NCBI GenBank assembly: GCA_035631615.1
Contig: DASQIK010000003.1
Location: 6,538-70,537 of the forward strand
DNA: 64,000 nt
Direction of reading: 5' to 3'
DNA from: UBA5189 sp035631615
GTDB lineage: Bacteria; Chloroflexota; Limnocylindria; Limnocylindrales; CSP1-4
The position numbers and the translations under genes are program-made. Positions within the stretch are counted from its first letter, which is position 1; the number at the start of each line of letters is the position of its first letter. Below, one piece after another: positions 34,506-43,143 of this stretch. The notes below the pieces were generated by a model. The model worked only from the letters and a program-made list of their open reading frames with translations, made no database searches and was not told the origin of the DNA.

Positions 34506-37175
34506 ATGACGCTCCCCACCGGCCCCGCGGTCACGTTCCTGTTCACCGACATCGAGGGCTCGACGCGCCTCGAGCGGGCGGTCGGCTCGGCCGACTGGGC
34601 GAGCCTGGTCGCGCGCCACGACGCGCTCCTTCGTGCGGCGATCCAGGGCAGCGGCGGGGTCGTCGTCAAGACCGAAGGCGACGCGTTCTTCGCGGCTTTC
34701 GATCGACCGGACGCGGCTGCGGAAGGTGCGGTCGCGGCCCAGCGGGCGATTGCTGCGGCGGACTGGCCGACCGGCGCCGGCCCGCGCATCCGGATGGGGC
34801 TCCACATCGGCGAGGGCCGGCTGCGCCATGGACGCGCGGAGGGCGACCCGGAGGACTACGTCGGCATCGACGTCAACTATGCGGCCCGAATCGCGGCGGC
34901 CGGCAACGGCGGCCAGGTCGTGCTGTCGCAGGCGCTGTTCGAGGCGCTTGCGAGCCCTGGCGCGACGTTCGAAGCCGCGCCCGGCGTCTCGATCACCGAC
35001 GAGGGCCTCCGCGCAGTCAAGGACTTCGAGGAGCCGATGCGGCTGTATCGGCTCGTCGTCGCGGGCGCGGCGGACGACGACCGGCCGCTCCGGACCCTGG
35101 AGCCGCCGAGCAACCTGCCGGCGCAGGTGACCGAGCTCGTCGGGCGAGCGGCGGAGATCGAGCGGTTGGGGGACGTCCTCGCCGGCAACCGCATCGTGAC
35201 CCTGACCGGACCGGGCGGGAGCGGCAAGACCCGACTCGCGCTCGGCGTCGCCCAGGCGGTCCGCGATCGATTCCCGCACGGGTCGTTCTTCGTCGACCTC
35301 GCCGCCGTCCGCGACGTGGGCCTCCTCGAGTCGGCGATCGGCGCGACGCTCGGGCTGCGGGAGTCAGCGAGCCGGGCCATGGGCGATGCGCTCCGCGGCC
35401 ACCTGCGCGACCGCACCGTGCTCCTCCTGCTCGACAACCTCGAGCAGCTGCTCCCGCCCGCCGCGGAGATCGTCGGCGCGCTCGCCCGCGGCGCGCCGGC
35501 GCTGCGGCTCCTGATCACGAGCCGCGAGCTGCTGCGGATCGGCGGTGAGCGCGGCCAGCTCGTGCCGCCGCTCGAGGCCGACGCCGGCGTGGAGCTGTTC
35601 GAGGCCCGCGCCCTGGCCCTCCGCCCGGACATGCCACTGACCGAGGACACCGTCCGCGCCATCCGCGCGATCTGCGAGCGGCTCAACGGCCTCCCGCTCG
35701 CGATCGAGCTGGCGGCGGCGCGCGTGCGGCTGCTCAGTCCCGCCCTGATCCTCGAGCGGCTCTCGAACAGCCTCGACCTCTCGAGCGGCTCGCGCGACCT
35801 GCCCGAGCGGCAGCGCACGCTTCGTGGCGCCATCGACTGGAGCCACGAGCTGCTCTCGGAGCCCGAGCGGCGGCTCTTCCGGCGCCTGTCGGTCTTCGCC
35901 GGCGGGTGGACCGCCGAGATGGCGCTCCAGGTCGCGGACCCCGACGGGACGCTCGGCATCGGCGTGCTCGACGGCCTCGAGTCGCTCGCGGACAAGAGCC
36001 TCGTCCGGATCCAGCCGGCGGGCACCGGCCCCAGCGCCTCCGACGAAGCGCGGTTCGACATCCATCCGCTCCTTCGCGAGTACGGCCTCGAGCAGCTGCA
36101 GGCGAGCGGCGAGCGTGCCGCCACCGAGGCGCGCCATGCGGCCGCCATCGTGGCCATGGCTGAGGCGGTTGGCGGGCGGATCTTCGGGACCGGCGGCAAC
36201 GAGGCGATCGCCCGGATCGACCTCGAGCAGCACAACGTCCGCGCCGCGCTCGACTGGGCGACTGCCCACGACGACTCGGAGACGGGCCTGCGCCTGATGG
36301 GCGCCGTGTGGCGCTGGTTCCAGCAGCGCGGCCGGTTGCGTGAGGGCCGCGCGCTGCTTGCGCGCCTGCTTGCCCAGCCGTGGACCGAAGCCCGCCTCCG
36401 AATCGTCGCGCTCGCCGCGGACGGCGGGCTCGCCTACTGGTCGGACGACTTCGAGCGCGCCAAGGTCGTCTACGACGAGCGGCTGAAGCTCGCCGAGGGC
36501 ACGGGCGACCAGGTCCTGATCGCCGACGCGCACTACGACCTCGGCTTTCTGTCGATGGTCGCGAGCGACCCGATCCGGCACCGCGACCACGAGCAGCTCG
36601 CCTACGACCTGTATGCGGCTGCCGGACGTGACGACGGCGTCCTGCGAGCCCGGCAGGCGCTGGTGCTCGGCGTGTTCCTGTCCGGGGACTACGAGCGGGC
36701 TCGCGAGCTGGAACAGCAGAACGAAGCGGCGTTCCGCGCGATCGCATCGCTGGACCACGTCGCCGACAGCATGACCCTCCAGGCCGGCGTCGAGCACCAG
36801 CTCGGGAACCCGGCCGAGGCATGGGCGCGCATGGCTGACGGCCTCCGGTACTTCTCGGACAACAACAACTCGAGCGGTCTCGCTCGCGGACTCGGCATGG
36901 CCGCGATCATCCAGCTGACATACGGCGACGCCGAGTTCGGGGCCCGAATTGCCGCCGTGACCTACCAGCTCATGCGCGACAAGGGCGTGATGCTCGCGCC
37001 GGTCAAGGTGCTCCACCTCCGCGACCCGCACGAGCTCGCGATCGAGCGTCTCGGCGCTGAGGAGACGGAGCGGCTCCTGGCCGATGCCGCGACGATTCCG
37101 GTCAGCCAGATGGTCGACGAGATCTTCGCTGCCACGCCATCGCTCGCGTCCACGCCGTACGTGCGAATCGATTGA
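34506..37175 (+). CDS. Class III adenylate/guanylate cyclase fused to NB-ARC ATPase and TPR-like repeats
   Basis: This 889-residue protein has three parts. Residues 1-180 are a class III nucleotide cyclase with FLFTDIEGST (metal Asp), KTEGDAFFAAF (second Asp) and YVGIDVNYAARI (the substrate/transition-state N and R). Residues about 200-500 are an NB-ARC/AP-ATPase with Walker A GPGGSGKTRL, Walker B VLLLLDNLEQLL and GLPLAIELAAARV. The rest is helical repeats of tetratricopeptide type. This is the common STAND-type regulator architecture in Actinobacteria and Chloroflexi. The cyclase residues look complete, so it may be active. No DNA-binding LuxR domain is seen at the C-terminus. Confidence 0.9.
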   Translation: MTLPTGPAVTFLFTDIEGSTRLERAVGSADWASLVARHDALLRAAIQGSGGVVVKTEGDAFFAAFDRPDAAAEGAVAAQRAIAAADWPTGAGPRIRMGLHIGEGRLRHGRAEGDPEDYVGIDVNYAARIAAAGNGGQVVLSQALFEALASPGATFEAAPGVSITDEGLRAVKDFEEPMRLYRLVVAGAADDDRPLRTLEPPSNLPAQVTELVGRAAEIERLGDVLAGNRIVTLTGPGGSGKTRLALGVAQAVRDRFPHGSFFVDLAAVRDVGLLESAIGATLGLRESASRAMGDALRGHLRDRTVLLLLDNLEQLLPPAAEIVGALARGAPALRLLITSRELLRIGGERGQLVPPLEADAGVELFEARALALRPDMPLTEDTVRAIRAICERLNGLPLAIELAAARVRLLSPALILERLSNSLDLSSGSRDLPERQRTLRGAIDWSHELLSEPERRLFRRLSVFAGGWTAEMALQVADPDGTLGIGVLDGLESLADKSLVRIQPAGTGPSASDEARFDIHPLLREYGLEQLQASGERAATEARHAAAIVAMAEAVGGRIFGTGGNEAIARIDLEQHNVRAALDWATAHDDSETGLRLMGAVWRWFQQRGRLREGRALLARLLAQPWTEARLRIVALAADGGLAYWSDDFERAKVVYDERLKLAEGTGDQVLIADAHYDLGFLSMVASDPIRHRDHEQLAYDLYAAAGRDDGVLRARQALVLGVFLSGDYERARELEQQNEAAFRAIASLDHVADSMTLQAGVEHQLGNPAEAWARMADGLRYFSDNNNSSGLARGLGMAAIIQLTYGDAEFGARIAAVTYQLMRDKGVMLAPVKVLHLRDPHELAIERLGAEETERLLADAATIPVSQMVDEIFAATPSLASTPYVRID

Positions 37176-37312
37176 CAGGGAGCCCACACGCGACCGGCCG
37201 TCGCCGACCGCGACGCACGATGTTTCGCCCGGATCACAGGCGACCGCCAGGGGCTTTCATCGGCATGACACGCCGTCATGACGGCCAGCCGCCGAACTCC
37301 CAGACTCGGCCG

Positions 37313-37654
37313 ATGGCGAATCGACGGCAGGCGGTCGAGGCAGCGCTCGCCGGATGGCGGGAGGCCGAGCGCAAGCTCGCCGCCGCCAGCGACGACAGGT
37401 CAGCGATCCGGGCCGAGCTCGAGCGTTACCGCGACGAGTACCAGCGCCTCTCGAGCGACTCGATGAGCGACCGGATCGAGGCGCTCCGGGAAGCTGAAGG
37501 TCGGCGCTCATCGGCCGTGCCCTCGACCCATCCGTTCCATCAGGCCGCGCAGGACGAGCGGGCAATCGCGGGCCAGATCTGGGAAGAGGCACGCTCGATC
37601 GATGAGGACACGCCGCAAACGCGGCACGGCGAACCAGCCCCATCGTCTGGCTGA
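37313..37654 (+). CDS. Small charged helical protein, unknown function
   Basis: This 113-residue protein starts at the ATG at 37313. The segment AALAGWREAERKLAAASDDRSAIRAELERYRDEYQRLSS and the next 30 residues look like a heptad-rich coiled coil. The C-terminus is polar. A longer frame starts at 37172 but has no conserved look. It lies between the cyclase and the truncated response regulator. No family recognised; it could be a small structural or regulatory protein. Confidence 0.5.
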   Translation: MANRRQAVEAALAGWREAERKLAAASDDRSAIRAELERYRDEYQRLSSDSMSDRIEALREAEGRRSSAVPSTHPFHQAAQDERAIAGQIWEEARSIDEDTPQTRHGEPAPSSG

Positions 37655-37844
37655 TCGGGAGCCGGGCGGGGCCAGCCTGCAGGCCGGAACCGGCCTCTCG
37701 TTGATCCGGTGCGTGCGGTCGAGCCGACCCCCGCCGAACCAATCGGCTCGATCGATTGCCCGAGTTGCGACAATAGAATCGAATGCTCGGGACGCGGACC
37801 CTGTGTGAGCTCAGATTCTGGTACCTGGTGCTTGAGCCTTGTCC

Positions 37845-38345
37845 ATGAAAGAAGTCACAACCGCGAGCCACCCCGCTAGCGCGCGTCGTGCGCTCGTGCT
37901 CCACGATCGTCAGCTCGTTGTCGACCTGATCGAGCTCACCTTGAACCACGGCCTGTTCGTGGTGCGGGCTGCTCAGGGGCTCGCCGAGGCGGAGCAGATT
38001 CTTCGCGAGTGGCAGCCCCACATGGCGGTCATCGACATGGACCATGACGACAGCGGCGGCCTCCTCAAGCTCCTGGGCGCCTCGCGGACGCTCAAGGCCA
38101 GCACCGTTCCCGCGCTCGGCCTCACGAGGCGCGGGGACCTCAAGACGAAGCTACGTGCCTTCGACCTGGGCGTCGACGACATCCTCACCATGCCGTTCTC
38201 GCCGGAGGAGCTGCTCGCACGTTCGATCGTCATCACTCGCCGCGTCCTCGGGACCGACCAGCCGATCGTGCCGACGATCCGCCTCGGCGAGATGGAGGTC
38301 GACATCGTCAACCGCCAGGTCCGCGCCGGCGACTCGGTCGTGGAG
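37845..38345 (+). pseudogene. Response regulator truncated after the receiver domain
   Basis: The first 166 residues or so match an OmpR-type regulator: a receiver domain with Asp cluster AVIDMDHDD, the Thr in ALGLTRRG and a segment DDILTMPFSPEELLAR in which the normally invariant Lys (KPF) is Met. The linker and first strand of the output domain follow (IRLGEMEVDIVNRQVRAGDSVV). At about 38343 the homology stops. The frame then reads on to 38756 through the antisense strand of a sortase gene. The winged helix is therefore missing. ATG at 37845 (a TTG at 37839 also possible). The receiver might still be made, but with an unrelated tail. Confidence 0.75.
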
Positions 38346-38906
38346 GAAGAGCTCTTCCGTGTGGGCGGCGAATGCGTCATCGAGGGTCAGGGTATGCCGA
38401 TCAACCTCGACGATCCTGTACGTGAACACGTAGCTGTCGCTGGTATAGACCCGGACGGCGTCACCGATGAGCGATTGCCCATTGTCGACCAGCGACGCGG
38501 TCAGGAGCGGCAGGAACATCCCGTCCCGAGCGTGGGCATAGATGTACGTGGCGCGACCCTCACCCGGCTGGCCGAGCTCTGGCTGGTAGAGCGCAACGTC
38601 GCACAGGGGGAAGCTTCCGTAGCTCGCCGTCTGGAGCATGACCGGGAGGTCGATCGCGAGAGCCGGGATGACTACGCGTGTTGCGACGCGCCCGGGCGGA
38701 AACGTTGGCGTCGGCGAGGCGACCTCGGGGGCCGCCGTTCCGTTGGGGAACGTTGACGCGTGGCCGGCCGTGACCGTGGTCGACGGAGCCGGCATCGTGC
38801 CAGGCGTTGCCGCCTCGCACGCTGTCAGCCAGAGCGACAAGCCGGCAAACACGACTGCGCGAAGCACGATCTTCGGGCGTAGGCGCGTTCGCCGCGCGCA
38901 AGACAC
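38346..38906 (-). pseudogene. Sortase-like lipoprotein lacking its catalytic Cys/Arg end
   Basis: This is a minus-strand gene starting near the GTG at 38906. A lipoprotein-type signal (VVFAGLSLWLTAC) precedes a Thr/Pro linker. Then comes a class E/F-like sortase: RVVIPALAIDLPVM, the catalytic His in YIYAHARDGMF, and the strand VDRHTLTLDDAFAAHTEELFLH. Sortases normally continue with T-C (the nucleophile) and, later, an essential Arg. Here the homology stops at about 38346, exactly where the convergent response regulator also stops, and the frame runs on into that gene's antisense. With Cys and Arg missing it cannot be a working transpeptidase. It lies 29 bp after the DUF3494 gene, probably its former operon partner. 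Confidence 0.72.
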
Positions 38907-38935
38907 CTCGTCAAGGCGCGCGGCGAAGACCGTGG

Positions 38936-39826
38936 TCAGCGCGGGCCGCTGGCCCGGGTCCGGAGCACCTTTCCGACAACCAGGATGGCGACGAGGATGC
39001 CCACCACGAAGAGCCACGGGCTCGGCGTGGGGCTCGGGACGTCGTCCGGCGCCACCGCATCCGTCGGGGCCTGGGTGGTCGCGGCGCCGGATCCACCTGT
39101 GGACCCGAAGCAGGTTGTGCTCGTGATCCGATCGTTGACCAGGCTCACCAAACCGTTGCGCGCCAGGGCACGACCGTGCAACGTCACGCCGTTCGCCATC
39201 GTGATCGACGTGAGGGCCATGATCGTGCCAACGAAGGTCGAGCCGGATCCGAGCGTCGCGGAGCTCGTGACCTGCCAGAAGACGTTGCACGAGCTCGCGC
39301 CGTTGATGAGCTTCACCCTGCTCGACGATGCGGTCACGAGCGCTGACGTGGCCTGGAAGATCCAGACAGCATTCGGATCGTTGTGACCATCGAGCGTGAG
39401 GGTGCCCGTGAGATGCAGCACCACGCCACCGGCGTTGTACACGCCGGGAGCGAGGGTCAGTCCGCCGAGCGCCCCGTGGGTCGCGGTCACCGGTCGGCCG
39501 GCCGCGTCGGTATAGGCGGTGGTCAGGTCGCTCTGGGCCTGCAGGGCGACGGCATCTGCCTTGTGGGTCGTGCCATGCACGATGCCAGGCGGAAAGCCCG
39601 TCACGGAGGCGGCCGGCGAGATTCCGAGGTTGCCGTTGACGACGGTCGCCCCGGTGCTGGACACCTTGGGCGTGCCGGCGAGGACGGCGAACGGAGCGGC
39701 CGTCCCGAGTCCGACGGTTGATGGACCCGTGGCCGCTGCGAGCTGGACGGCGCCCAGGAGCGCGACCATCGCGACCGTGCCCGCGGTGAGGAGCACCCGT
39801 GCGCCCCGGAATGTTGTCGTGGTCAT
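38936..39826 (-). CDS. DUF3494 (ice-binding-like) surface protein with C-terminal anchor
   Basis: This 296-residue protein starts at the ATG at 39826 (alternatives at 39859 and 39904). It has an N-terminal signal peptide (VLLTAGTVAMVALLGAVQLAAA), then a DUF3494 beta-solenoid domain: FAVLAGTPKVSSTGATVVNGNLGISP, TLAPGVYNAGG, NAVWIFQATSALV, CNVFWQVTSSATLGSG and MALTSITMANGVTLHGRALARNG. A Thr/Pro linker and a C-terminal membrane span (WLFVVGILVAILVVGKVL) end in basic residues. The family includes ice-binding proteins, but many members are adhesins with other ligands. No LPxTG-like motif is obvious, although the next gene is sortase-like. Confidence 0.88.
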   Translation of the reverse strand: MTTTTFRGARVLLTAGTVAMVALLGAVQLAAATGPSTVGLGTAAPFAVLAGTPKVSSTGATVVNGNLGISPAASVTGFPPGIVHGTTHKADAVALQAQSDLTTAYTDAAGRPVTATHGALGGLTLAPGVYNAGGVVLHLTGTLTLDGHNDPNAVWIFQATSALVTASSSRVKLINGASSCNVFWQVTSSATLGSGSTFVGTIMALTSITMANGVTLHGRALARNGLVSLVNDRITSTTCFGSTGGSGAATTQAPTDAVAPDDVPSPTPSPWLFVVGILVAILVVGKVLRTRASGPR

Positions 39827-40005
39827 GGCGATTGCCCCGAAGGTTCGATCCGAAGTCATGGTTCGGTGAGCCTTGAGTGTCCGAGCGCGGTCGCCGGGTG
39901 TCATGACCGCCCGTCATGCGCCGGCTGAAGATCCTTGCGGGGGCCGGAGGCGCCGCGGCACTCGCCGTGGCCAGCGCGCAAGGTGTCTTGTAAGGACAGG
40001 GACCT

Positions 40006-40749
40006 ATGGTCCCAGCCATGGGCAGGATTTCTCGGCGGCTTGGTCGGCTTCACGGGCGCCGTAGGGGCCAAGCACTTGTTGAGTTTGCGATCGTCCTGCC
40101 CGTCCTCATGGTCATGTTGCTCATGGCCATCGACTTTGGTCGTCTGTTTTTCGGTTGGGTCGCGACGCAGAACATGGCGCGGATCGCGGCGAACTATGCC
40201 GCCAATGACCCTGCCGGTCCGTGGGGCCTGGGTTCGACCTATCAGGCCCAGATCAATCACGACGCCGTATCGATCAACTGCATCCCGCCGGCTTCGTGGC
40301 CCGCACCGACCTTCATCGACGGCGGCACGAACATTGGCCAACGGGTCCAGGTGAATCTGTCCTGCGGGTTCCGCGTGTTGACCCCGATCATCTCGATCGT
40401 CGTGGGGAGCACCGTCACGGTGGGGGCGTCAGCCGTCTTCCCCGTCAAGGCCGGCATCATCGGCGGTGTCTCGGTGGGAACGGCCGTCCCGTCCCTCGCC
40501 CCAACGCCCACGCCATCCCCGTCGACCTCGCCATCACCGACGTCGACTCCTGGGAATTGCACGGTGCCGGCGTTCATTGGCATGCGTGTAAATCAGGCGT
40601 CTACGGCGTGGGCGAACGCGGGCTTCGTGCCATCCAATCTGACAGCGTCGCTCGGGAACGGTAACTACTCGATTAACACGGAAACACCGCCGAGCTCCGA
40701 CGGGCACGCGGAGCCGTGCGCGTCGTTCGTGATCACGGTCGGGCCCTAG
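40006..40749 (+). CDS. TadE-like pilus-assembly protein with PASTA-like C-terminus
   Basis: This 247-residue protein starts at the ATG at 40006; an ATG at 40018 is also possible. A basic N-terminus is followed by GQALVEFAIVLPVLMVMLLMAIDFGRLFF, the classic TadE prepilin-like segment with the Glu after ALVEF. The middle part is a small extracellular domain with two Cys. A Pro/Thr/Ser linker then leads to a C-terminal unit of about 60 residues (TVPAFIGMRVNQASTAWANAGF) resembling a PASTA domain, which in other proteins binds peptidoglycan. A lone PASTA unit on a TadE protein is unusual. It starts a three-gene TadE/TadE/TadG operon. Confidence 0.85.
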   Translation: MVPAMGRISRRLGRLHGRRRGQALVEFAIVLPVLMVMLLMAIDFGRLFFGWVATQNMARIAANYAANDPAGPWGLGSTYQAQINHDAVSINCIPPASWPAPTFIDGGTNIGQRVQVNLSCGFRVLTPIISIVVGSTVTVGASAVFPVKAGIIGGVSVGTAVPSLAPTPTPSPSTSPSPTSTPGNCTVPAFIGMRVNQASTAWANAGFVPSNLTASLGNGNYSINTETPPSSDGHAEPCASFVITVGP

Positions 40750-40752
40750 CCG

Positions 40753-41247
40753 ATGGACCACTCGGCTCGATCTCGTAAGCCATCGCTACACGGCCAGGCG
40801 CTCGTTGAATTCGCCCTGGTGATGCCAGTCCTGATTCTGATCATGATTGCGCTGTTCGACCTCGGCCGTGGCGTCTTCGCCTTCAACGAGATCTCGAATG
40901 CGGCACGTGAAGGCGGACGAACGGCGATCGTGAACCAGAACGGCACGGACATCGTGAATCGTGCCGTCGCCCAGGCGACGTCGCTTGGCATCTCGACGTC
41001 GGCCACGTGCGTGGGCGGCGTGCCGTCCGGCTCGTCTGGCGTCTGTGCCAGCTTCTATTACCCGGACCTCATCACGGACTGCTCATCGACCCTCGCGCCT
41101 GGCTGCGTCGCGGTCGTCACGGTGAAGTACACCTACCAAGCGATCACGCCGCTCATCGGCAACATCGTCGGCCAGATCCCGATGACATCGACGACCAAGC
41201 AGACAATCGAGAGCGTATGCACGGGCTCTCCGTGCCCCATCCCTTGA
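40753..41247 (+). CDS. TadE-like pseudopilin
   Basis: This 164-residue protein has the prepilin-type motif GQALVEFALVMPVLILIMIALFDLGRGVF near residue 16, an AFNEISNAAREGGR segment typical of TadE, and a C-terminal extracellular domain with six Cys. It lies 3 bp after the first TadE gene and is 50 bp before the TadG-like gene. Members are minor pilins of tight-adherence machines. No tad ATPase or platform genes are in the window. Confidence 0.87.
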   Translation: MDHSARSRKPSLHGQALVEFALVMPVLILIMIALFDLGRGVFAFNEISNAAREGGRTAIVNQNGTDIVNRAVAQATSLGISTSATCVGGVPSGSSGVCASFYYPDLITDCSSTLAPGCVAVVTVKYTYQAITPLIGNIVGQIPMTSTTKQTIESVCTGSPCPIP

Positions 41248-41297
41248 GAGTCACTCGGCCCGTCGCTCCGATTCGTCCGCCGGAGGTAGCTCGTTCC

Positions 41298-42668
41298 ATG
41301 CGTGGTCTGCGCGTTCGCATCTACCGTACCGATCGAGCGAAGGGCCAGGTGCTCGTGCTGTTCGCTGTCGGTCTCATCGCCTTGCTGGCTGGGGTCGCCA
41401 TCGTGGTCGATGGCGGTAACGTGTTCGCCCAGCAGCGGGTAACTCAGAACGCCGCAGATGCAAGCGCGGATGCCGGCGCGGCCGTGCTGATCCAGAACGT
41501 GGCGGTCCAGGTCGCCGGAACACTGCCAAAGACCGACGCCGACGTTCTCAATGCCGTGAACAGCGTTGCCACGAGTAACGGGATTGCGACCCCGATTGCC
41601 TATTACACGACCGTCAAGGGCAACTGCATCTTGTCCGACCAGACCGCAGCCGCGCCGCCATGCACCGTGTTGGCGAACGCGGTCCGCGTGGGTTCCGGAT
41701 TGATCCCGACTGTCGGACGGGACGCGTCCAATAACCCGCAATGTCCGCTGCCGTACTACAGCGACACGAATGGTGATGTCACGCCGTCCACCACGCCGGC
41801 TTCCGCTTGTGGCGTCGCAGTTTACGGGTCCAAGACGTTCCCCACGTACGTTGCCAGGTCCATCGGAATCAGCCAAATGAGCGCGAGTGCGGCGGCCACG
41901 GCCGTTGCCGGGGCGCAGGTGACGATCTGCCCTGCGGGCGCACCGTGTGGCTTCCTGCCGATTACATTTCCATCGCTGCTGACCGCATGCGGATCGACTA
42001 ACAAGCTGGACTTACTTCATCAGCTTCCGTATCTGATCGTGCCGCAGGGCACCGCCCTGACCGAGAGCAACGAGTCGATCATCCAGATCTGCGGGACGAA
42101 TGCGGGAAGTGTCGGGTTCATTGCAATCCAGCCCGAAGACGGGAACGGCGTCAACGATCTCGGCAACGACATCGTTACACCCGATAATCCGCCACTGTTC
42201 CTGCCGTTCTGGGCCAATGCCCAGACGGGGAACACGAACGCCATCGAGGCGCAGGTCAACACGTACGCGGGTCAAATCGTTGGGACGTACGAGCCCGGCC
42301 TGGACCAGCCCGTGACGCTCCCGATCTACGACTGCACTGCGAGCGTGAGCGTGGTAGGGGGACAGCAGAACCCGGCGACCAACCCCGCGCAATGCTCTGG
42401 GCTCAGTCCGAGTGACCTCAACGGCGGAACGGGGAACAACCTCTACTACCATATCCCGGTGGTCGCCGCGTTCGTCCTCGACCACGCCTACATCCAGGGA
42501 AAGAACAAGACCGAGTGCAACAGCGCCCCCGGCATCGTCATTGGGACCGGCAACGGGGCGACGTCCTGCTTGAAGGGGTGGTTCACGAGCATCAGCAGCC
42601 CCTCGACAGGCGTTGGCGCTGGTTTCGGGCAGCCGAATACGGCTTTCGGGATACAGCTGATCCGCTAA
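41298..42668 (+). CDS. TadG-like secreted/membrane protein
   Basis: This 456-residue protein starts at the ATG at 41298. The N-terminus has GQVLVLFAVGLIALLAGVAIVVDGGNVFAQQRVTQNAADASADAGA, the TadG/putative Flp-pilus signature. The large remainder is a Cys-containing extracellular domain rich in Asn, Thr and Gly, with no von Willebrand A MIDAS motif visible. Base composition is slightly less GC-biased than in the metabolic genes. It ends the TadE/TadE/TadG group. Confidence 0.83.
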   Translation: MRGLRVRIYRTDRAKGQVLVLFAVGLIALLAGVAIVVDGGNVFAQQRVTQNAADASADAGAAVLIQNVAVQVAGTLPKTDADVLNAVNSVATSNGIATPIAYYTTVKGNCILSDQTAAAPPCTVLANAVRVGSGLIPTVGRDASNNPQCPLPYYSDTNGDVTPSTTPASACGVAVYGSKTFPTYVARSIGISQMSASAAATAVAGAQVTICPAGAPCGFLPITFPSLLTACGSTNKLDLLHQLPYLIVPQGTALTESNESIIQICGTNAGSVGFIAIQPEDGNGVNDLGNDIVTPDNPPLFLPFWANAQTGNTNAIEAQVNTYAGQIVGTYEPGLDQPVTLPIYDCTASVSVVGGQQNPATNPAQCSGLSPSDLNGGTGNNLYYHIPVVAAFVLDHAYIQGKNKTECNSAPGIVIGTGNGATSCLKGWFTSISSPSTGVGAGFGQPNTAFGIQLIR

Positions 42669-42855
42669 AAAGGGCCTTGACCCGGCGGCAGTAGCCGTCC
42701 GACAGGCCCATTGCTTCCGATAGAGCGCGCGCCGGCGCAGCCGCGAGGCCGGGCAGGATGTCACGTTCGAACGCGCTATCCCGCGGTTACGCCCATGGGC
42801 GTGCCCCGGGTCGACCCGTCGATGGAGGGACCGCTCAGTCGGGCCGCTTCCGGTT

Positions 42856-42904
42856 CCCGCTCCCGTTTGACTGCGTAGTAGATAGAGCGGTTCGACGTTG
42901 CCGC
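42856..42904 (+). repeat. 49-bp direct repeat, copy A
   Basis: It matches copy B (43913-43961) at 44 of 49 positions. The shared core includes TAGTAGATAGAGCG. The two copies are 1057 bp apart and enclose the secreted-protein gene. Unlike copy B it has no complementary arm just upstream, so it does not form the same hairpin. Confidence 0.8.
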
Positions 42905-42985
42905 GGTGCCTGGGCTGGGGGATCACCGATGGGACGCCTACGCGAGGCGGCCGGTGCCCGTCGGCAACATGCCTTATGGCTCTAG

Positions 42986-43004
42986 CCTCAAACGTGGTTT
43001 GAGG
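42986..43004. promoter_or_regulatory. Perfect palindrome CCTCAAAC-GTG-GTTTGAGG
   Basis: The two 8-bp arms are exact complements around a 3-nt centre. It lies 140 bp before the start of the secreted-protein gene and looks like a repressor operator. No regulator gene is adjacent. Confidence 0.5.
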
Positions 43005-43143
43005 TCCAACGTCAAGCGTCTGAAGTGGGGGCTTCGACGCGCGGTCCGTGCTCAGGCCGCCCAAGGACCGCGCCGAGCGACTGGCGAGACCGACCGCTTC
43101 TCGATGTCAGCGTGCTCCGTGGGGCGCGCGGAGGGTTTCCCGG

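Larger units (their letters stand above)
42669..43143. other. 475-bp intergenic region with repeat copy A and a palindrome
   Basis: No convincing coding region was seen. It contains copy A of a 49-bp direct repeat (42856-42904) and the perfect palindrome CCTCAAAC-GTG-GTTTGAGG (42986-43004). The secreted-protein promoter probably lies in the right part. Confidence 0.6.

Noticed and set aside
38345..38756. Real C-terminal extension of the response regulator
   Set aside because: This stretch is the antisense of recognisable sortase sequence, so the translated tail is unlikely to be a native domain.
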